Source of the DNA: Candidatus Woesearchaeota archaeon
GTDB lineage: Archaea; Nanobdellota; Nanobdellia; Woesearchaeales; GW2011-AR4
Assembly: GCA_016180235.1 (NCBI GenBank)
Contig: JACPBQ010000005.1
Span: 35,873-99,872 of the forward strand
DNA length: 64,000 nucleotides
Direction: 5' to 3'
The notes beneath the pieces were generated by a model that was given only the letters and a program-made list of their open reading frames with translations, was not told the DNA's origin and did not search any database. Positions 33,251 to 42,477 of this stretch are shown here, piece by piece; position 1 is the stretch's first letter, and the number at the start of each line of letters is the position of its first letter. Both the position numbers and the translations under genes were made by a program.

Positions 33251-33865
33251 ATGGTAACAAAGCTAAAGAAGAGGATTATAGTGGAAGGGGATGAGAATAA
33301 GGAGCATCTTGGATTAGTCCATGTTGTAACAGGAGATGGCAAAGGCAAGACAACAAGTTCTTTAGGCCTTGCGGTAAGGGCATTGGGCAGCAATTTAAAG
33401 GTTTATATGGTGCAATTCCTTAAGTCAGGAACAACCGGAGAGATCTTTACGATACAAAAGCACCTGCCGGGCATGAATATAATGCAGTTTGGAGTTGATG
33501 CGGTAAAAGAAAGGCAGGAGAACCTGGATGCTTTCAGGGACAAGGGGAGCAAATTTGTGTTTAATCCGGATGAGGAGGAGAAGGGAGCTGCAATTATGGG
33601 CTTTGAGCATGCAAAAAAGATAATAAAGTCAGGAGAGTATGACCTTGTGATATTGGACGAGATAAATGTTGTACTGGATAAAGGGATAATTCCGATAAAA
33701 GAAGTTCTTGGGCTGATGGAGAACCACGGCAATGTGGAGCTGTACTTTACGGGAAGGGATGCCCCTCAGGAGATCATTGACAAAGCTGATTATGTTTCGG
33801 TTGTTAAAGGAATAAAGCATCCCTGGCAAAGGGGAATAAAAGCCAGGAAGGGAATTGAGTTTTGA
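33251..33865 (+). CDS. cobO: Cob(I)alamin adenosyltransferase, CobO/BtuR type
   Basis: 204-aa P-loop protein with HVVTGDGKGKTTSSLGLAVRALG near residue 22, LVILDEINVVLDKGIIP in the middle and ADYVSVVKGIKHPWQRGIKARKGIEF at the end, all typical of CobO. It attaches the adenosyl group to cobalamin, making the cofactor both flanking ribonucleotide reductases need. Its TGA overlaps the region just before the second RNR start, so the two are one transcript. Confidence 0.94.
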   Translation: MVTKLKKRIIVEGDENKEHLGLVHVVTGDGKGKTTSSLGLAVRALGSNLKVYMVQFLKSGTTGEIFTIQKHLPGMNIMQFGVDAVKERQENLDAFRDKGSKFVFNPDEEEKGAAIMGFEHAKKIIKSGEYDLVILDEINVVLDKGIIPIKEVLGLMENHGNVELYFTGRDAPQEIIDKADYVSVVKGIKHPWQRGIKARKGIEF

Positions 33866-33873
33866 GAAAGAAT

Positions 33874-35751
33874 ATGGCAAAAATAAAGCTTAGCAATAAT
33901 GCACTGCAAATCCTGGAAAAGAGGTACCTCAGGAAAGATCCAGAAGGAAAAGTGACAGAGAAGCCAGAGGATTTGTTTTTGAGAGTTGCTAGCAATATTG
34001 CAATTGCAGATGCAAAATATCTGCTAAAAGGAGAAATTGAGCAATTGCAGCAGGAGCTCAATAAAGAATATTATGAATTAGCAAAAGAAAGAGCAGTTCA
34101 AAATCTGATAAACAAGAATAAGAAAATAAAGGATAAAATAAAAAAAACCGGGAAAGAATTCTATGACATGATGGCAAGGCTTGATTTCCTGCCTAATTCT
34201 CCCACTTTATTCAATGCCGGCAGGAAGCTGCAGCAGCTTGCTGCTTGTTTTGTTTTGCCAGTTGAAGATGATCTGGATTCAATCTTTAAAGCGCTGCATT
34301 ATGCTGCCAAGATTTCCAAGTCGGGCTCCGGAACAGGATTTAATTTCTCCAGACTAAGGCCAAAAAATGACGTGATAGCCTCTGTTACCGGATTTTCCTC
34401 AGGCCCGTTGTCTTTCATGAAAATCTTTGATGCTGTGACAGAGCAGATAAAATTAGGGGGGTTAAGAAGGGGAGCGCATATGGGCATTTTGAGGGTTGAC
34501 CATCCGGATATAGAGGAATTTGTCACGATAAAGGCAAGGGAAAAGGTCCTTGAAAACTTCAACATATCTGTCTCAATAACCGACAAGTTCATGCATGCTG
34601 TCGAGAAAAACAAGGATTATTCTCTGATAAACCCAAGGACAGGGGAAAAAGCAAAAGAGGAAAATGCGAACAGGATTTTTGAGATGATATGCCAGACATC
34701 CTGGAAGACCGGAGACCCTGGGCTTCTATTCATTGACAGGATAAATGAGAATAATCCTACACCCAGGCTTGGCATGCTGGAGAGCACTGACAGTTGCGGG
34801 GAGCAGCCCCTGCTGCCATATGAATCGGCAAACTTAGGCTCCATAAACCTTTCAAATATGATAGATAGCGGGAAGATTAATTTTAAAAAATTGGAAAAAA
34901 CTGTACATTTAGCCATACATTTCCTTGACAATGTCATAGACATGTGCAATTACCCGACTCCTGAAACAAAGGATGTTGTGGGCAAAAACAGAAAAATCGG
35001 CTTAGGAATAATGGGTTTTGCTGAAATGCTTGTAAAGATGAAGATACCATACAACTCCGATAAAGCAGTCAAGGCTGCCGGGAATTTAATAAGTTTCATA
35101 AGGGAGGAAGCTGATAAAGCCTCTATTGAGCTGGCTAAGGAAAGAGGATTTTTCCCTGGCTGGGAAGACAGCATTTACAACAAGGAAAGCAAGAGCTTTA
35201 GGGGAAAGCACCTCAAACTGAGGAATGCGACAAGATTAACTCTAGCTCCAACAGGAAGCATAAGCATAATTGCAAACACTTCCTTCGGTATTGAGCCTTT
35301 GTTTGCATTAAGCTTTGTAAGGATGCTCAATGACGGCTCCGAGCAGATGAATGTGGACAGAAATTTTGAGGATATTATGAAAAAAAGGGGATTATACAGG
35401 GACGAGCTTATGAGGTTCATAGCGAAAAAGGGAAGCATACAGCAGATTGCTTCGATACCGAAGGATATAAGGGAGGTTTTTGCAGTGTCTTATGACATAA
35501 CCCCGGAATACCATGTAAAGATACAGGCTGCTTTCCAGAAGCATGTTGACAATGCTGTCTCAAAAACAGTAACATTGCCCAATGAGGCAAGCGTGGAGGA
35601 TGTAAAAAGGACTTACATGCTTGCCTATAAGATGGGGTGCAAGGGGATTTCGATTTACAGGTTTGGAAGCAGGGATGACCAGGTATTGTTTTTGAGAGGC
35701 ATTAAAGATAATCAAGTGAGTTTGACAAACTGGCTGAAGCATTTGAGGTAA
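33874..35751 (+). CDS. Second class II (B12-dependent) ribonucleotide reductase, no ATP-cone
   Basis: 625 aa from ATG 33874 (MAKIKLSNNALQILEKRYLRKD). The catalytic core matches its neighbour: LPNSPTLFNAGRKLQQLAACFVLPVEDDLDSIF, SKSGSGTGFNFSRLRPKND, DSCGEQPLLPYESANLGSINLS and LTLAPTGSISIIANTSFGIEP. It lacks the N-terminal ATP-cone and the zinc ribbon, and ends QVSLTNWLKHLR. The two RNRs differ clearly, so this is an old paralog or a second acquisition. Overlap with cobO indicates cotranscription. Confidence 0.93.
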   Translation: MAKIKLSNNALQILEKRYLRKDPEGKVTEKPEDLFLRVASNIAIADAKYLLKGEIEQLQQELNKEYYELAKERAVQNLINKNKKIKDKIKKTGKEFYDMMARLDFLPNSPTLFNAGRKLQQLAACFVLPVEDDLDSIFKALHYAAKISKSGSGTGFNFSRLRPKNDVIASVTGFSSGPLSFMKIFDAVTEQIKLGGLRRGAHMGILRVDHPDIEEFVTIKAREKVLENFNISVSITDKFMHAVEKNKDYSLINPRTGEKAKEENANRIFEMICQTSWKTGDPGLLFIDRINENNPTPRLGMLESTDSCGEQPLLPYESANLGSINLSNMIDSGKINFKKLEKTVHLAIHFLDNVIDMCNYPTPETKDVVGKNRKIGLGIMGFAEMLVKMKIPYNSDKAVKAAGNLISFIREEADKASIELAKERGFFPGWEDSIYNKESKSFRGKHLKLRNATRLTLAPTGSISIIANTSFGIEPLFALSFVRMLNDGSEQMNVDRNFEDIMKKRGLYRDELMRFIAKKGSIQQIASIPKDIREVFAVSYDITPEYHVKIQAAFQKHVDNAVSKTVTLPNEASVEDVKRTYMLAYKMGCKGISIYRFGSRDDQVLFLRGIKDNQVSLTNWLKHLR

Positions 35752-35759
35752 AATATCAT

Positions 35760-35899
35760 AAAAATCGGTCGCAAGTGTCCTACTCAGCCCTAAAGGGCTG
35801 AGTTTGAACGGACACTTGCATCTATAGACCGATTTTTAGGATGCCAAAAATGCTTCATCCAGCACCTAAAGGTGCTGGTTTTCGCATTTTTGTGCATAA
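35760..35899. repeat. Dispersed structured repeat, family 1 (copy A)
   Basis: Hairpin 1 pairs AAAAATCGGTC/GACCGATTTTT and GCAAGTGTCC/GGACACTTGC around apex CTCAGCCC-TAAA-GGGCTGAG. Hairpin 2 pairs ATGCC-AAAAATGC with GCATTTTTGTGCAT around CCAGCACC-TAAA-GGTGCTGG. Copies B (44082) and C (50335) keep the apex but change both strands of the lower stem, so pairing is preserved. It follows the second RNR gene. Confidence 0.8.
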
Positions 35900-36031
35900 T
35901 AAATAATTGATTAAATTGGCATACAAATAAAAAACAATGCCAATAAAGTTTACCAACAAGTGCACAATCATTTGATTAAATAAATATGACTTGCAAATTG
36001 ATAAGTTAGTGCAATAAAAAATAATTACCGA

Positions 36032-36097
36032 GCGTTTTTGCAATAAAAAGTTGCCAGCGGCACTCGCTATGCTCGTGCAATTCACTGGCAAAAACGC
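36032..36097. repeat. Intergenic inverted repeat
   Basis: GCGTTTTTGC (36032) pairs perfectly with GCAAAAACGC (36088). Inside, TTGCCAG/CTGGCAA and GCAC/GTGC form a competing inner stem around TCGCTATGCTC. The rest of the 35.75-36.2 kb gap is AT-rich and holds no gene that I can see. Confidence 0.5.
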
Positions 36098-36208
36098 AGG
36101 CTTATTATTAAATATTTTTTATTGCCCGAAGAATATTAAAAGTGAAATTAAAAAACAGCAGAACAACTAGTTGTGAGCATAAGATAAGAATCAAAGGAAT
36201 AATTCAAA

Positions 36209-36928
36209 ATGCAATCAATAAAACTAAGCGATAATCTTGCAATAAGGAACCTGAAAAAGGAGTATTTATTGAAAAAGGAAAGGATAGCTAAAAGGCTGCA
36301 GGAGTTTGACAGATTTTATTCCGGGAATTATTCATGGCATTTTGAAGACAATGTTATGGAATTAAGGCAAAATAATAAGAATCCTGATTATAATTTGTTT
36401 GAGGAGCTTTGCTTCTGCATTTTGACTGCAAATACAAGCGCTGAGATGGGGATGAAAAGCATCGATAAGATAAGGAATCTGCTCATTGAAGGGAAATCTG
36501 AAGAGATGTCAAAAGAACTTGAGGGAACTTACCGATTTAATAACTTAAGGCCTGCATTCATTGCTTATACAAGGGAAAAATTACAAAAAAGCCATAATTT
36601 TGAATTAAAAAATATTATTGAAACTCTGAAAAATAACCCGGATATGCTGAGGGATTTTTTTGTCGAGAATGTAAAGGGCTTCGGGTACAAGGAAGCATCC
36701 CATTTTCTGAGAAACATAGGGCTTAAGGGCTATGCAATCCTGGACAAGCACATACTTAATTCAATGATTGAATTCAATATAATAGAGGAAATAAAAATGC
36801 CCTTGAATAAAGACCGGTATAAGGAGCTGGAAGCAAAACTAAGGCAGTTCAGCAACGAGATTGGGATACCGATGGATGAGCTGGATTTGCTGCTTTGGAG
36901 CAGGAAGAACGGAAGGATCCTGAAATGA
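36209..36928 (+). CDS. ogg: 8-oxoguanine DNA glycosylase/AP lyase (Ogg2 type)
   Basis: The 239-aa protein has the layout of archaeal Ogg2 enzymes: LFEELCFCILTANTSAEMGMKSID near the middle, then the helix-hairpin-helix VKGFGYKEASHFLRNIGLKGYAILDKHIL with the catalytic Lys (GFGYKEA) and Asp (LDKH). It removes oxidised guanine and cuts the backbone. It heads a run of repair and redox genes (peroxiredoxin, endonuclease III). Confidence 0.88.
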   Translation: MQSIKLSDNLAIRNLKKEYLLKKERIAKRLQEFDRFYSGNYSWHFEDNVMELRQNNKNPDYNLFEELCFCILTANTSAEMGMKSIDKIRNLLIEGKSEEMSKELEGTYRFNNLRPAFIAYTREKLQKSHNFELKNIIETLKNNPDMLRDFFVENVKGFGYKEASHFLRNIGLKGYAILDKHILNSMIEFNIIEEIKMPLNKDRYKELEAKLRQFSNEIGIPMDELDLLLWSRKNGRILK

Positions 36929-36937
36929 GGCGGTTTT

Positions 36938-37402
36938 ATGATTAGTTTAAAAGAAGGCCAGAAAGCCCCTGATTTTAAGCTTAAAGACAGCAATGGAAAA
37001 GAGGTAAAATTATCGGAGTTTAAAGGGAAAAATGTTGCATTGTATTTTTATCCCAAGGATGATACTTCAGGCTGCACCAAACAAGCATGCGATTTCAGGG
37101 ACAATATAGGCAAAGTAAAAAAACTGAATGCTGTTGTCCTGGGCATAAGCAATGACGATGAGAAATCGCATAAAAAATTCACGGAGAAATATGGGCTAAA
37201 TTTCACTTTATTATGCGATACTGACAAGAAGGTTTCAAAGGCTTATGGAGCATATGGGAAAAAGAAATTCATGGGCAAGGAATACATGGGCATAACCAGG
37301 TCAACCTTTGTAATAGACGAAAAGGGCAATATATCAAAAATATTCTACAAAGTCAACCCTGAAAAAAGCATTTCGGAAGTTCTGGAAGCGCTAAAGAAGT
37401 AA
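36938..37402 (+). CDS. bcp: Thiol peroxidase / peroxiredoxin (BCP/PrxQ type)
   Basis: 154 aa, starting MISLKEGQKAPDFKLKDSNGKEV. The active motif DDTSGCTKQACDFRDN has the peroxidatic Cys and the resolving Cys five residues later, as in BCP/PrxQ. The end shows TRSTFVIDEKGNISKIFYKVNPEKS. It reduces peroxides with thioredoxin-like donors. It follows ogg by 9 bases, after a GAGGCGG ribosome binding site. Confidence 0.93.
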   Translation: MISLKEGQKAPDFKLKDSNGKEVKLSEFKGKNVALYFYPKDDTSGCTKQACDFRDNIGKVKKLNAVVLGISNDDEKSHKKFTEKYGLNFTLLCDTDKKVSKAYGAYGKKKFMGKEYMGITRSTFVIDEKGNISKIFYKVNPEKSISEVLEALKK

Positions 37403-37461
37403 TGCCATTACAACAAACAATTCCGGTAACATTAATATATCCAAACAATATTACAAATTAA

Positions 37462-38061
37462 ATGCTGAAAGCCCCTAAAAACATTGGCAAGATAATAAAG
37501 CTGCTAAAAAAAGAGATAAGGCAATTTAAGGAGCCAATAGCAACGGAGATAGGAGAAAAAACAAAAGATCCTTTCCTTGTCCTTATTTCCTGCATAATGA
37601 GCCTGAGGACGCTTAAATTATCAAAAAAGCAGATAGAAAAGGCAATTTTTCCAGTCGGCTTCTATCCGACAAAAGCGAAATATATTATAGAGACGTGCAA
37701 AATTCTGATTGAAAAATATGATGGCGAAGTTCCTGACAATGAAGAAGAATTATTGCAGTTGCCAGGCATTGGAAGGAAATGCATGGGAATTGTCATGTGC
37801 TATGGATTCGGAAAAAATTCCCACATACCGACGGACACTCACGTGCATAAATTGGCAAACAGGCTTGGCTGGGTCAAAACAAAAACCCCTGAAAAAACAG
37901 AGATTGCCTTAACAAAAACAATCCCAAGAAAATACTGGCATGACCTGAATAATCTGCTTGTAGCGCATGGCCAGAATGTCTGCGTTCCTGTAAGCCCTTT
38001 CTGTTCAAAATGCGCCATTAGCAAGTATTGCCCAAAAATAGGGGTCAAGAAGTCAAGATAG
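37462..38061 (+). CDS. nth: Endonuclease III, DNA glycosylase/AP lyase
   Basis: 199 aa with the helix-hairpin-helix LLQLPGIGRKCMGIVMCYGFG (catalytic Lys normally lies in the LPGIGRKTA motif and is kept) and the catalytic Asp in HIPTDTHVHKLANRLGW. A 4Fe-4S site, CVPVSPFCSKCAISKYC, has the usual C-X6-C-X2-C-X5-C spacing. It removes oxidised pyrimidines. The stop abuts the convergent permease gene. Confidence 0.94.
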   Translation: MLKAPKNIGKIIKLLKKEIRQFKEPIATEIGEKTKDPFLVLISCIMSLRTLKLSKKQIEKAIFPVGFYPTKAKYIIETCKILIEKYDGEVPDNEEELLQLPGIGRKCMGIVMCYGFGKNSHIPTDTHVHKLANRLGWVKTKTPEKTEIALTKTIPRKYWHDLNNLLVAHGQNVCVPVSPFCSKCAISKYCPKIGVKKSR

Positions 38062-39171
38062 CTACAAAGTCATCACTTTCCTCGCGGTAGACCTTCCGAA
38101 ATCCGTAAGCCTGAGGAGCTTTCCGTCATCCACTATCAAGCCTTCCTTGACAGACTTTGATATGACCTTCTCTGCAAATCTTTTCGGCCATCTCATGTGT
38201 ATGAGGGAGTTTGTAAAGGTGTTTTCCTCTGTTTCTTTCCTGGTGCCTTCGTGGGCAAGAAGATGCACTGCAAGCATACTTAACGCAAATTCATATCTCC
38301 GGTTGCGGTGGGTTATCAATTTTGCAATAAGGCCGCTGCCCGGAGCAAAAAGCAGTGCTGCAAGGAAGAAAATTCCAGACATCATCGCCATTGACCCTGC
38401 TATAGAGGCATCAAAAATCCTTGCGAGGTAAAATCCGGATACTGAAGATATTATGCCGATCAATGCGCTGACATATATCATGGAATGAAGCCTGCTGGTC
38501 AGGAGGAATGCTGCTGAAGGAGGCGCTATTATAAGAGCTACTACCAGAATAGAGCCGACTGAATCAAAAGCGCCTACTGCCGTTATGCTTACCAAAGCCA
38601 TGAGAGCATAGTGGATAATTGCAGGGCTGAAGCCGAGTGAAACGGCCAAAGCTGAGTCGAAAGTTGCCAGCTTCAGCTCCTTGTAGAAGACAATTATGAA
38701 TATCAGATTCAGCAGGAGTACCGAGCCCATTATCCACCATGATACCGGGCCCAAGTCAATGCCATTTATCAGCAGCCTGTTGAAAGGTGCCAATCCTATT
38801 TCTCCGAGAAGCACGGCATCAGAGTCTATATGGACATTGCCTGCGAATTTTGATATAAGGATGACCCCGATTGAGAATAGTGCCGGAAAAACAAGGCCTA
38901 TGGACGCGTCTTCTTTCATCTTGCCTGTCTTTTTCAGCAGCTCTGTAAGTATCACTGTCAATACTCCCACTAATGCTGCCCCGATTATGAGAAAAGGGGA
39001 GGACACGTCGCGGATTATGAAGAAAGCAAGCACTATGCCAAGAAGGATGGAATGGCTGATTGCATCACTCATCAGAGACATGCGCCTCAATACCAGAAAA
39101 ACTCCCGGAAGGCCGCAAGCCACGGCAACGATGGCCGCAAGGATGAGGATCTCTGCCTGGGGAGAGAGCAT
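38062..39171 (-). CDS. Zn/Mn ABC transporter permease with C-terminal winged helix
   Basis: Residues 1-285 form an ABC-3 family permease with about eight or nine TM segments (GLPGVFLVLRRMSLMSDAISHSILLGIVLAFF, VGAFDSVGSILVVALIIAPPSAAFLLTSRL). A soluble tail of about 80 residues follows, LAVHLLAHEG ... WPKRFAEKVISKSVKEGLIVDDGKLLRLTDFGRSTARKV, which looks like a winged-helix domain of the DtxR/MarR kind. It is last in the mntR-regulated operon; its ATG overlaps the stop of the previous permease. Confidence 0.88.
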   Translation of the reverse strand: MLSPQAEILILAAIVAVACGLPGVFLVLRRMSLMSDAISHSILLGIVLAFFIIRDVSSPFLIIGAALVGVLTVILTELLKKTGKMKEDASIGLVFPALFSIGVILISKFAGNVHIDSDAVLLGEIGLAPFNRLLINGIDLGPVSWWIMGSVLLLNLIFIIVFYKELKLATFDSALAVSLGFSPAIIHYALMALVSITAVGAFDSVGSILVVALIIAPPSAAFLLTSRLHSMIYVSALIGIISSVSGFYLARIFDASIAGSMAMMSGIFFLAALLFAPGSGLIAKLITHRNRRYEFALSMLAVHLLAHEGTRKETEENTFTNSLIHMRWPKRFAEKVISKSVKEGLIVDDGKLLRLTDFGRSTARKVMTL

Positions 39172-40286
39172 CAGAAAACACCTCCCTGGGCCAGCGATCT
39201 TGCCTTTTCAATTCCCTGCTTTGTAAGGCCCCATCTGCTGCCTGCCCGCTTTACGAGTCCATTCTGCTCAAGCTCAATTGCAGCCTCTCTGACTCCTGTC
39301 GGATCTATTGCCATCAGAGACTTAAGGTCATGGGCATGATAAGGATCGTTGTGGCTTTTTGAGAGCCTGAACAGGTTAAGGAGAGTGTTATCAAGCCTTA
39401 TTTTTTTCCTGTTCTTTTTTTTCCTGTACATGTCCCATAAAATACCGCGATTAGGGGCCAGTGCCAGGGAGAAAAGAACAATTGCGCTTATAACAAGCAC
39501 TATTGTGGGGCCCGTGGGCATCTTCTGGACCAGGCTGCTTATCAAAGCTCCCGAGATTCCGGAAAAAGCGCCGAACAAAGCTGCGAGGAGCACCATGACA
39601 GATAGGCTGTTCGTCCACTGCCTTGCTGCAACTGCAGGAGCTATGACCATTGCACTCATCAAGACAACTCCGACGGTCTGCAGACCTATCGCTATCGCAA
39701 ACACCAATAATGCAGTCAGGATTATGTTTATTGTTTTTACCGGCAACCCAATAGATTTTGCAAAGCTATAATCAAATACTATTATCTTGAAATTCTTCCA
39801 GAAAAAGAGCAATACAATGAAAATCATCAATGCGAACAAGGACATGAGCCTGACATCGCTCTGCAGCAATGTTGAGGCGTTTCCGAAAAGGAATGTCTCC
39901 AATCCAGCTTTGTTGGATGTTGGCAGCTTCTGTATTATTGTGAGGAGAAAAATGCCAAAGCCGAAGAATACTGACAGGATTATGCCTAAGGCTGCATCTT
40001 CCTTTGTTTTTGTAGTGTGTGTGAACAGCAGCACCAATAAAGTGCCTATAAAGCCTGCGGCTGCGGCTCCGAGAAGAAGGATTAAAGGGCTTTTGCTGAG
40101 CGTTAGAAGAAAAGCCAATGCAATGCCAGGCAACGCTGCGTGGGATATCGCATCTCCCAGAAGGCTCTGCCTTCTCAAGACGGCAAAACAGCCCAAAGAG
40201 CCCGCTATTATGCCGACTATCGCGCTTCCAAGGATCACATTCCTCAATGTATAGTCGCTAATAATATTATACAATATCTCAATCAT
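39171..40286 (-). CDS. Zn/Mn ABC transporter permease with C-terminal winged helix
   Basis: The start is ATG 40286 ([20 protein letters not shown]), overlapping the ATPase gene end by 8 bp. The ABC-3 permease part shows [33 protein letters not shown] and [24 protein letters not shown]. The C-terminal [53 protein letters not shown] is again winged-helix-like. With the neighbouring permease it probably forms a heterodimeric channel for divalent metal uptake. Confidence 0.88.
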   Translation of the reverse strand: MIEILYNIISDYTLRNVILGSAIVGIIAGSLGCFAVLRRQSLLGDAISHAALPGIALAFLLTLSKSPLILLLGAAAAGFIGTLLVLLFTHTTKTKEDAALGIILSVFFGFGIFLLTIIQKLPTSNKAGLETFLFGNASTLLQSDVRLMSLFALMIFIVLLFFWKNFKIIVFDYSFAKSIGLPVKTINIILTALLVFAIAIGLQTVGVVLMSAMVIAPAVAARQWTNSLSVMVLLAALFGAFSGISGALISSLVQKMPTGPTIVLVISAIVLFSLALAPNRGILWDMYRKKKNRKKIRLDNTLLNLFRLSKSHNDPYHAHDLKSLMAIDPTGVREAAIELEQNGLVKRAGSRWGLTKQGIEKARSLAQGGVF

Positions 40287-41031
40287 TTTGGCTCTTGGCA
40301 GCAAGGAAAGGCGCCCTTCCCCCATAAGTCTGCTCGAGATTTTTTGGAGTGATCACTTTTTTTACGGGGCCCAGAGCAATCCTTCTTACGTTCAGGAGCA
40401 TTGCCCAGTCATAATATGACTTTAAAGTCTCAAGGTCGTGGTGCACAACAATAACGGTCTTGCCTCTTTTTCTCAGGTCCTGCAGCAAAGTGATTATTGC
40501 CTTTTCAGTTGTTGCATCAACCCCCACAAAAGGCTCGTCCATGAAGTATACCATCGCATCCTGCACCAGGGCGCGGGCGAGGAAAACACGTTGCTGCTGG
40601 CCCCCGGAGAGCTGGGAAATCTGCCTGTGGGCAAAATGAGACATGCCAACTTTCTCAAGGGCTTCCATCGCCAGTTTTTTCTCTTCCTTTCCCGGGCGCC
40701 TGAGCCATCCAAGCTTTCCGTACAATCCCATCATGACGACATCCAGGGCATTTGTAGGAAAGTCCCAGTCCACGCTTCCTCTCTGTGGGACATAGCCGAC
40801 AAGATGCTGCTGCTGTTTGTACGATGCTCCAAATATCTCCACAGTTCCGGCTGCAGGTTTTATCAATCCCAGGATTGTCTTGATTAACGTGCTTTTTCCA
40901 GCTCCGTTGGGCCCTACAACAGCAAGAAGAATCCCCTTGGGAACCGCCATGTCAATGTCCCACAATACCGGCTTTTCATTATATGCCACCGTAAGGTCTT
41001 CCACATTGACTGCCATCCTTTTCTTCGCCAT
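40279..41031 (-). CDS. Zn/Mn ABC transporter ATP-binding protein
   Basis: 250 aa with Walker [17 protein letters not shown]-loop [14 protein letters not shown], signature [16 protein letters not shown], Walker [15 protein letters not shown] and the switch His in [11 protein letters not shown]. The PQR(G)SVDWDFP Q-loop is typical of manganese/zinc uptake ATPases (ZnuC/MntB group). It energises the two permeases that follow in the operon. Confidence 0.93.
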   Translation of the reverse strand: MAKKRMAVNVEDLTVAYNEKPVLWDIDMAVPKGILLAVVGPNGAGKSTLIKTILGLIKPAAGTVEIFGASYKQQQHLVGYVPQRGSVDWDFPTNALDVVMMGLYGKLGWLRRPGKEEKKLAMEALEKVGMSHFAHRQISQLSGGQQQRVFLARALVQDAMVYFMDEPFVGVDATTEKAIITLLQDLRKRGKTVIVVHHDLETLKSYYDWAMLLNVRRIALGPVKKVITPKNLEQTYGGRAPFLAAKSQND

Positions 41032-41972
41032 TATCTCAAAGCCCCGCTTATAGTGTCTATGTTATGGGTTACCATCCCGATATAAGTCCCTTCGAAAGTC
41101 CCTTCATCCCCCATAGCGTCAGAGTAAAGGTATCCTCCGATTTTTACATCCCATCCTTTTGACTGGGCTGCTTCCTGAACTGCCTTTATGTTCCTCTCGG
41201 GAATTGAAGTTTCAACAAATATCGCTTTTATTTTCCTTTCTACGATGAAGTTGACCAAATCCTGGACATCTTTTGTCCCTGCCTCGGACTCTGTTGAGAT
41301 TCCCTGCAGGCCAAGGACTTCAAAACCGTATGCCTTCCCGAAATACTGGAAAGCGTCATGCGCTGTCACCAGGACACGCTGCTGTTCAGGAACTTCTCCT
41401 GCTTTTGACCTTACATAAGAGCCAAGCCCTTCCAACTGGCTTATATAATGTTCAGCATTATTCCCGTATTCTTCTCCATTATCCGGATCAATATCTATCA
41501 ATGAATCCCTTACTTTTTCCACTGCGCTTATCCACATGCTCACGTCAAACCACACATGAGGATCATACTGCCCAGGGTATGCAGGAAAATCAAGAAGAGC
41601 TTCCTTGCCTATGTAGTCCGTCACCGCAACTGTCTTTTTCATCTCCCCGAGCTTCTCCAGGACTTCTCCCATCCTTGCCTCAAGATGCAGGCCATTATAG
41701 AAAATGATGTCTGCTTCCGACAGCCGGGTAACATCGCCTTCAGTCGCCTTGTAAAGGTGGGGATCAACTCCCGAGCCCATCAATCCCTGCACGGAAACTT
41801 TGTCTTTGCCAACATTCTCAACTATGTCCGTTATCATGCCGATTGTTGTTACGGCCTTTATTTTATCATCAGGGATATTGTCTTTTTGAGCGCATCCAGA
41901 CAGCATCACTGCAAAAGCTAAAAAAAACATTAAAACGATATTATTTGCCCTGTTGCTTTGGTTTCTTTTCAT
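41031..41972 (-). CDS. Zn/Mn ABC transporter substrate-binding lipoprotein
   Basis: 313 aa with signal [27 protein letters not shown], a classic lipobox, so it is lipid-anchored on the outer face of the membrane. The cluster A-I solute-binding fold shows [38 protein letters not shown] (first metal His), [12 protein letters not shown] (second His), [16 protein letters not shown] (third His) and SEAGTKD. These match ZnuA/TroA/MntA binders for Zn or Mn. It ends at the ATPase start. Confidence 0.92.
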   Translation of the reverse strand: MKRNQSNRANNIVLMFFLAFAVMLSGCAQKDNIPDDKIKAVTTIGMITDIVENVGKDKVSVQGLMGSGVDPHLYKATEGDVTRLSEADIIFYNGLHLEARMGEVLEKLGEMKKTVAVTDYIGKEALLDFPAYPGQYDPHVWFDVSMWISAVEKVRDSLIDIDPDNGEEYGNNAEHYISQLEGLGSYVRSKAGEVPEQQRVLVTAHDAFQYFGKAYGFEVLGLQGISTESEAGTKDVQDLVNFIVERKIKAIFVETSIPERNIKAVQEAAQSKGWDVKIGGYLYSDAMGDEGTFEGTYIGMVTHNIDTISGALR

Positions 41973-41982
41973 TTTATTGTTA

Positions 41983-42387
41983 TTAAGAAATCCTCGGTAT
42001 CGGCTTCCCGTGGGGGTCTGTTTTAGGGTTGTGGAGCATCTTCCTTATCTTTTCTATTGATTCGGTGCTGAAAGCATGTTCCAGCCTATGGGCTTCCTCG
42101 TGTATTGCATTCGGGTTTATTTTCAGCGTGTCCTTGAGGAAAGCCTCTATTATCCTGTGCCTTGCTGTAAGGTTCTTTGCAATGTTAAAACCTCTTCTTG
42201 TAAGGTTTATCTTTGAATATCTTTTGTATCCTATCAAGCCGTCTTTGTCCAGATTTTTGAGCATTTCAGAAACAGATGGCTTGGATATGTTAAGGTAATC
42301 GGCAACTTCGACAGACCTGACTTCCTTATTTTCCTCCATAAGGTGGTATATGGCCCTCAAATAATCCTCCCTGCTTATGCTTTCCAT
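41983..42387 (-). CDS. DtxR/MntR-family metal-dependent repressor
   Basis: 134 aa with the winged-helix SISREDYLRAIYHLMEENKEVRSVEVADYLNISKPSVSEMLKNLDKDGLIGY and the dimer/metal region LTARHRIIEAFLKDTLKINPNAIHEEAHRLEHAFS, whose EEAHRLEH residues are metal ligands. It has no SH3 domain, as in MntR. With metal bound it should bind the palindrome just upstream and shut off its own operon of transport genes. Confidence 0.92.
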   Translation of the reverse strand: MESISREDYLRAIYHLMEENKEVRSVEVADYLNISKPSVSEMLKNLDKDGLIGYKRYSKINLTRRGFNIAKNLTARHRIIEAFLKDTLKINPNAIHEEAHRLEHAFSTESIEKIRKMLHNPKTDPHGKPIPRIS

Positions 42388-42391
42388 TAGA

Positions 42392-42411
42392 AAGTTAGGT
42401 TAACCTAACTT
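42392..42411. promoter_or_regulatory. DtxR/MntR-type operator
   Basis: AAGTTAGGTTAACCTAACTT is a perfect 20-bp palindrome and closely resembles known DtxR-family operators (TTAGGTTAGCCTAACCTAA). It lies between a TATATAAAGG promoter element (42412-42421) and the start of the regulator gene (42387), so bound repressor would block transcription start. It also lies about 65 bp before the divergent aminopeptidase gene. Confidence 0.88.
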
Positions 42412-42477
42412 GTATATAAAGGTTTGTATTTTATAGAAAAAGATAAATTAATATATAGCCTCTAAATATAAATTTGC

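Noticed and set aside
35855-36091. 78-aa minus ORF and similar ORFs inside repeat copies
   Set aside because: They fall in the structured repeats and AT-rich spacers, with no conserved protein features.
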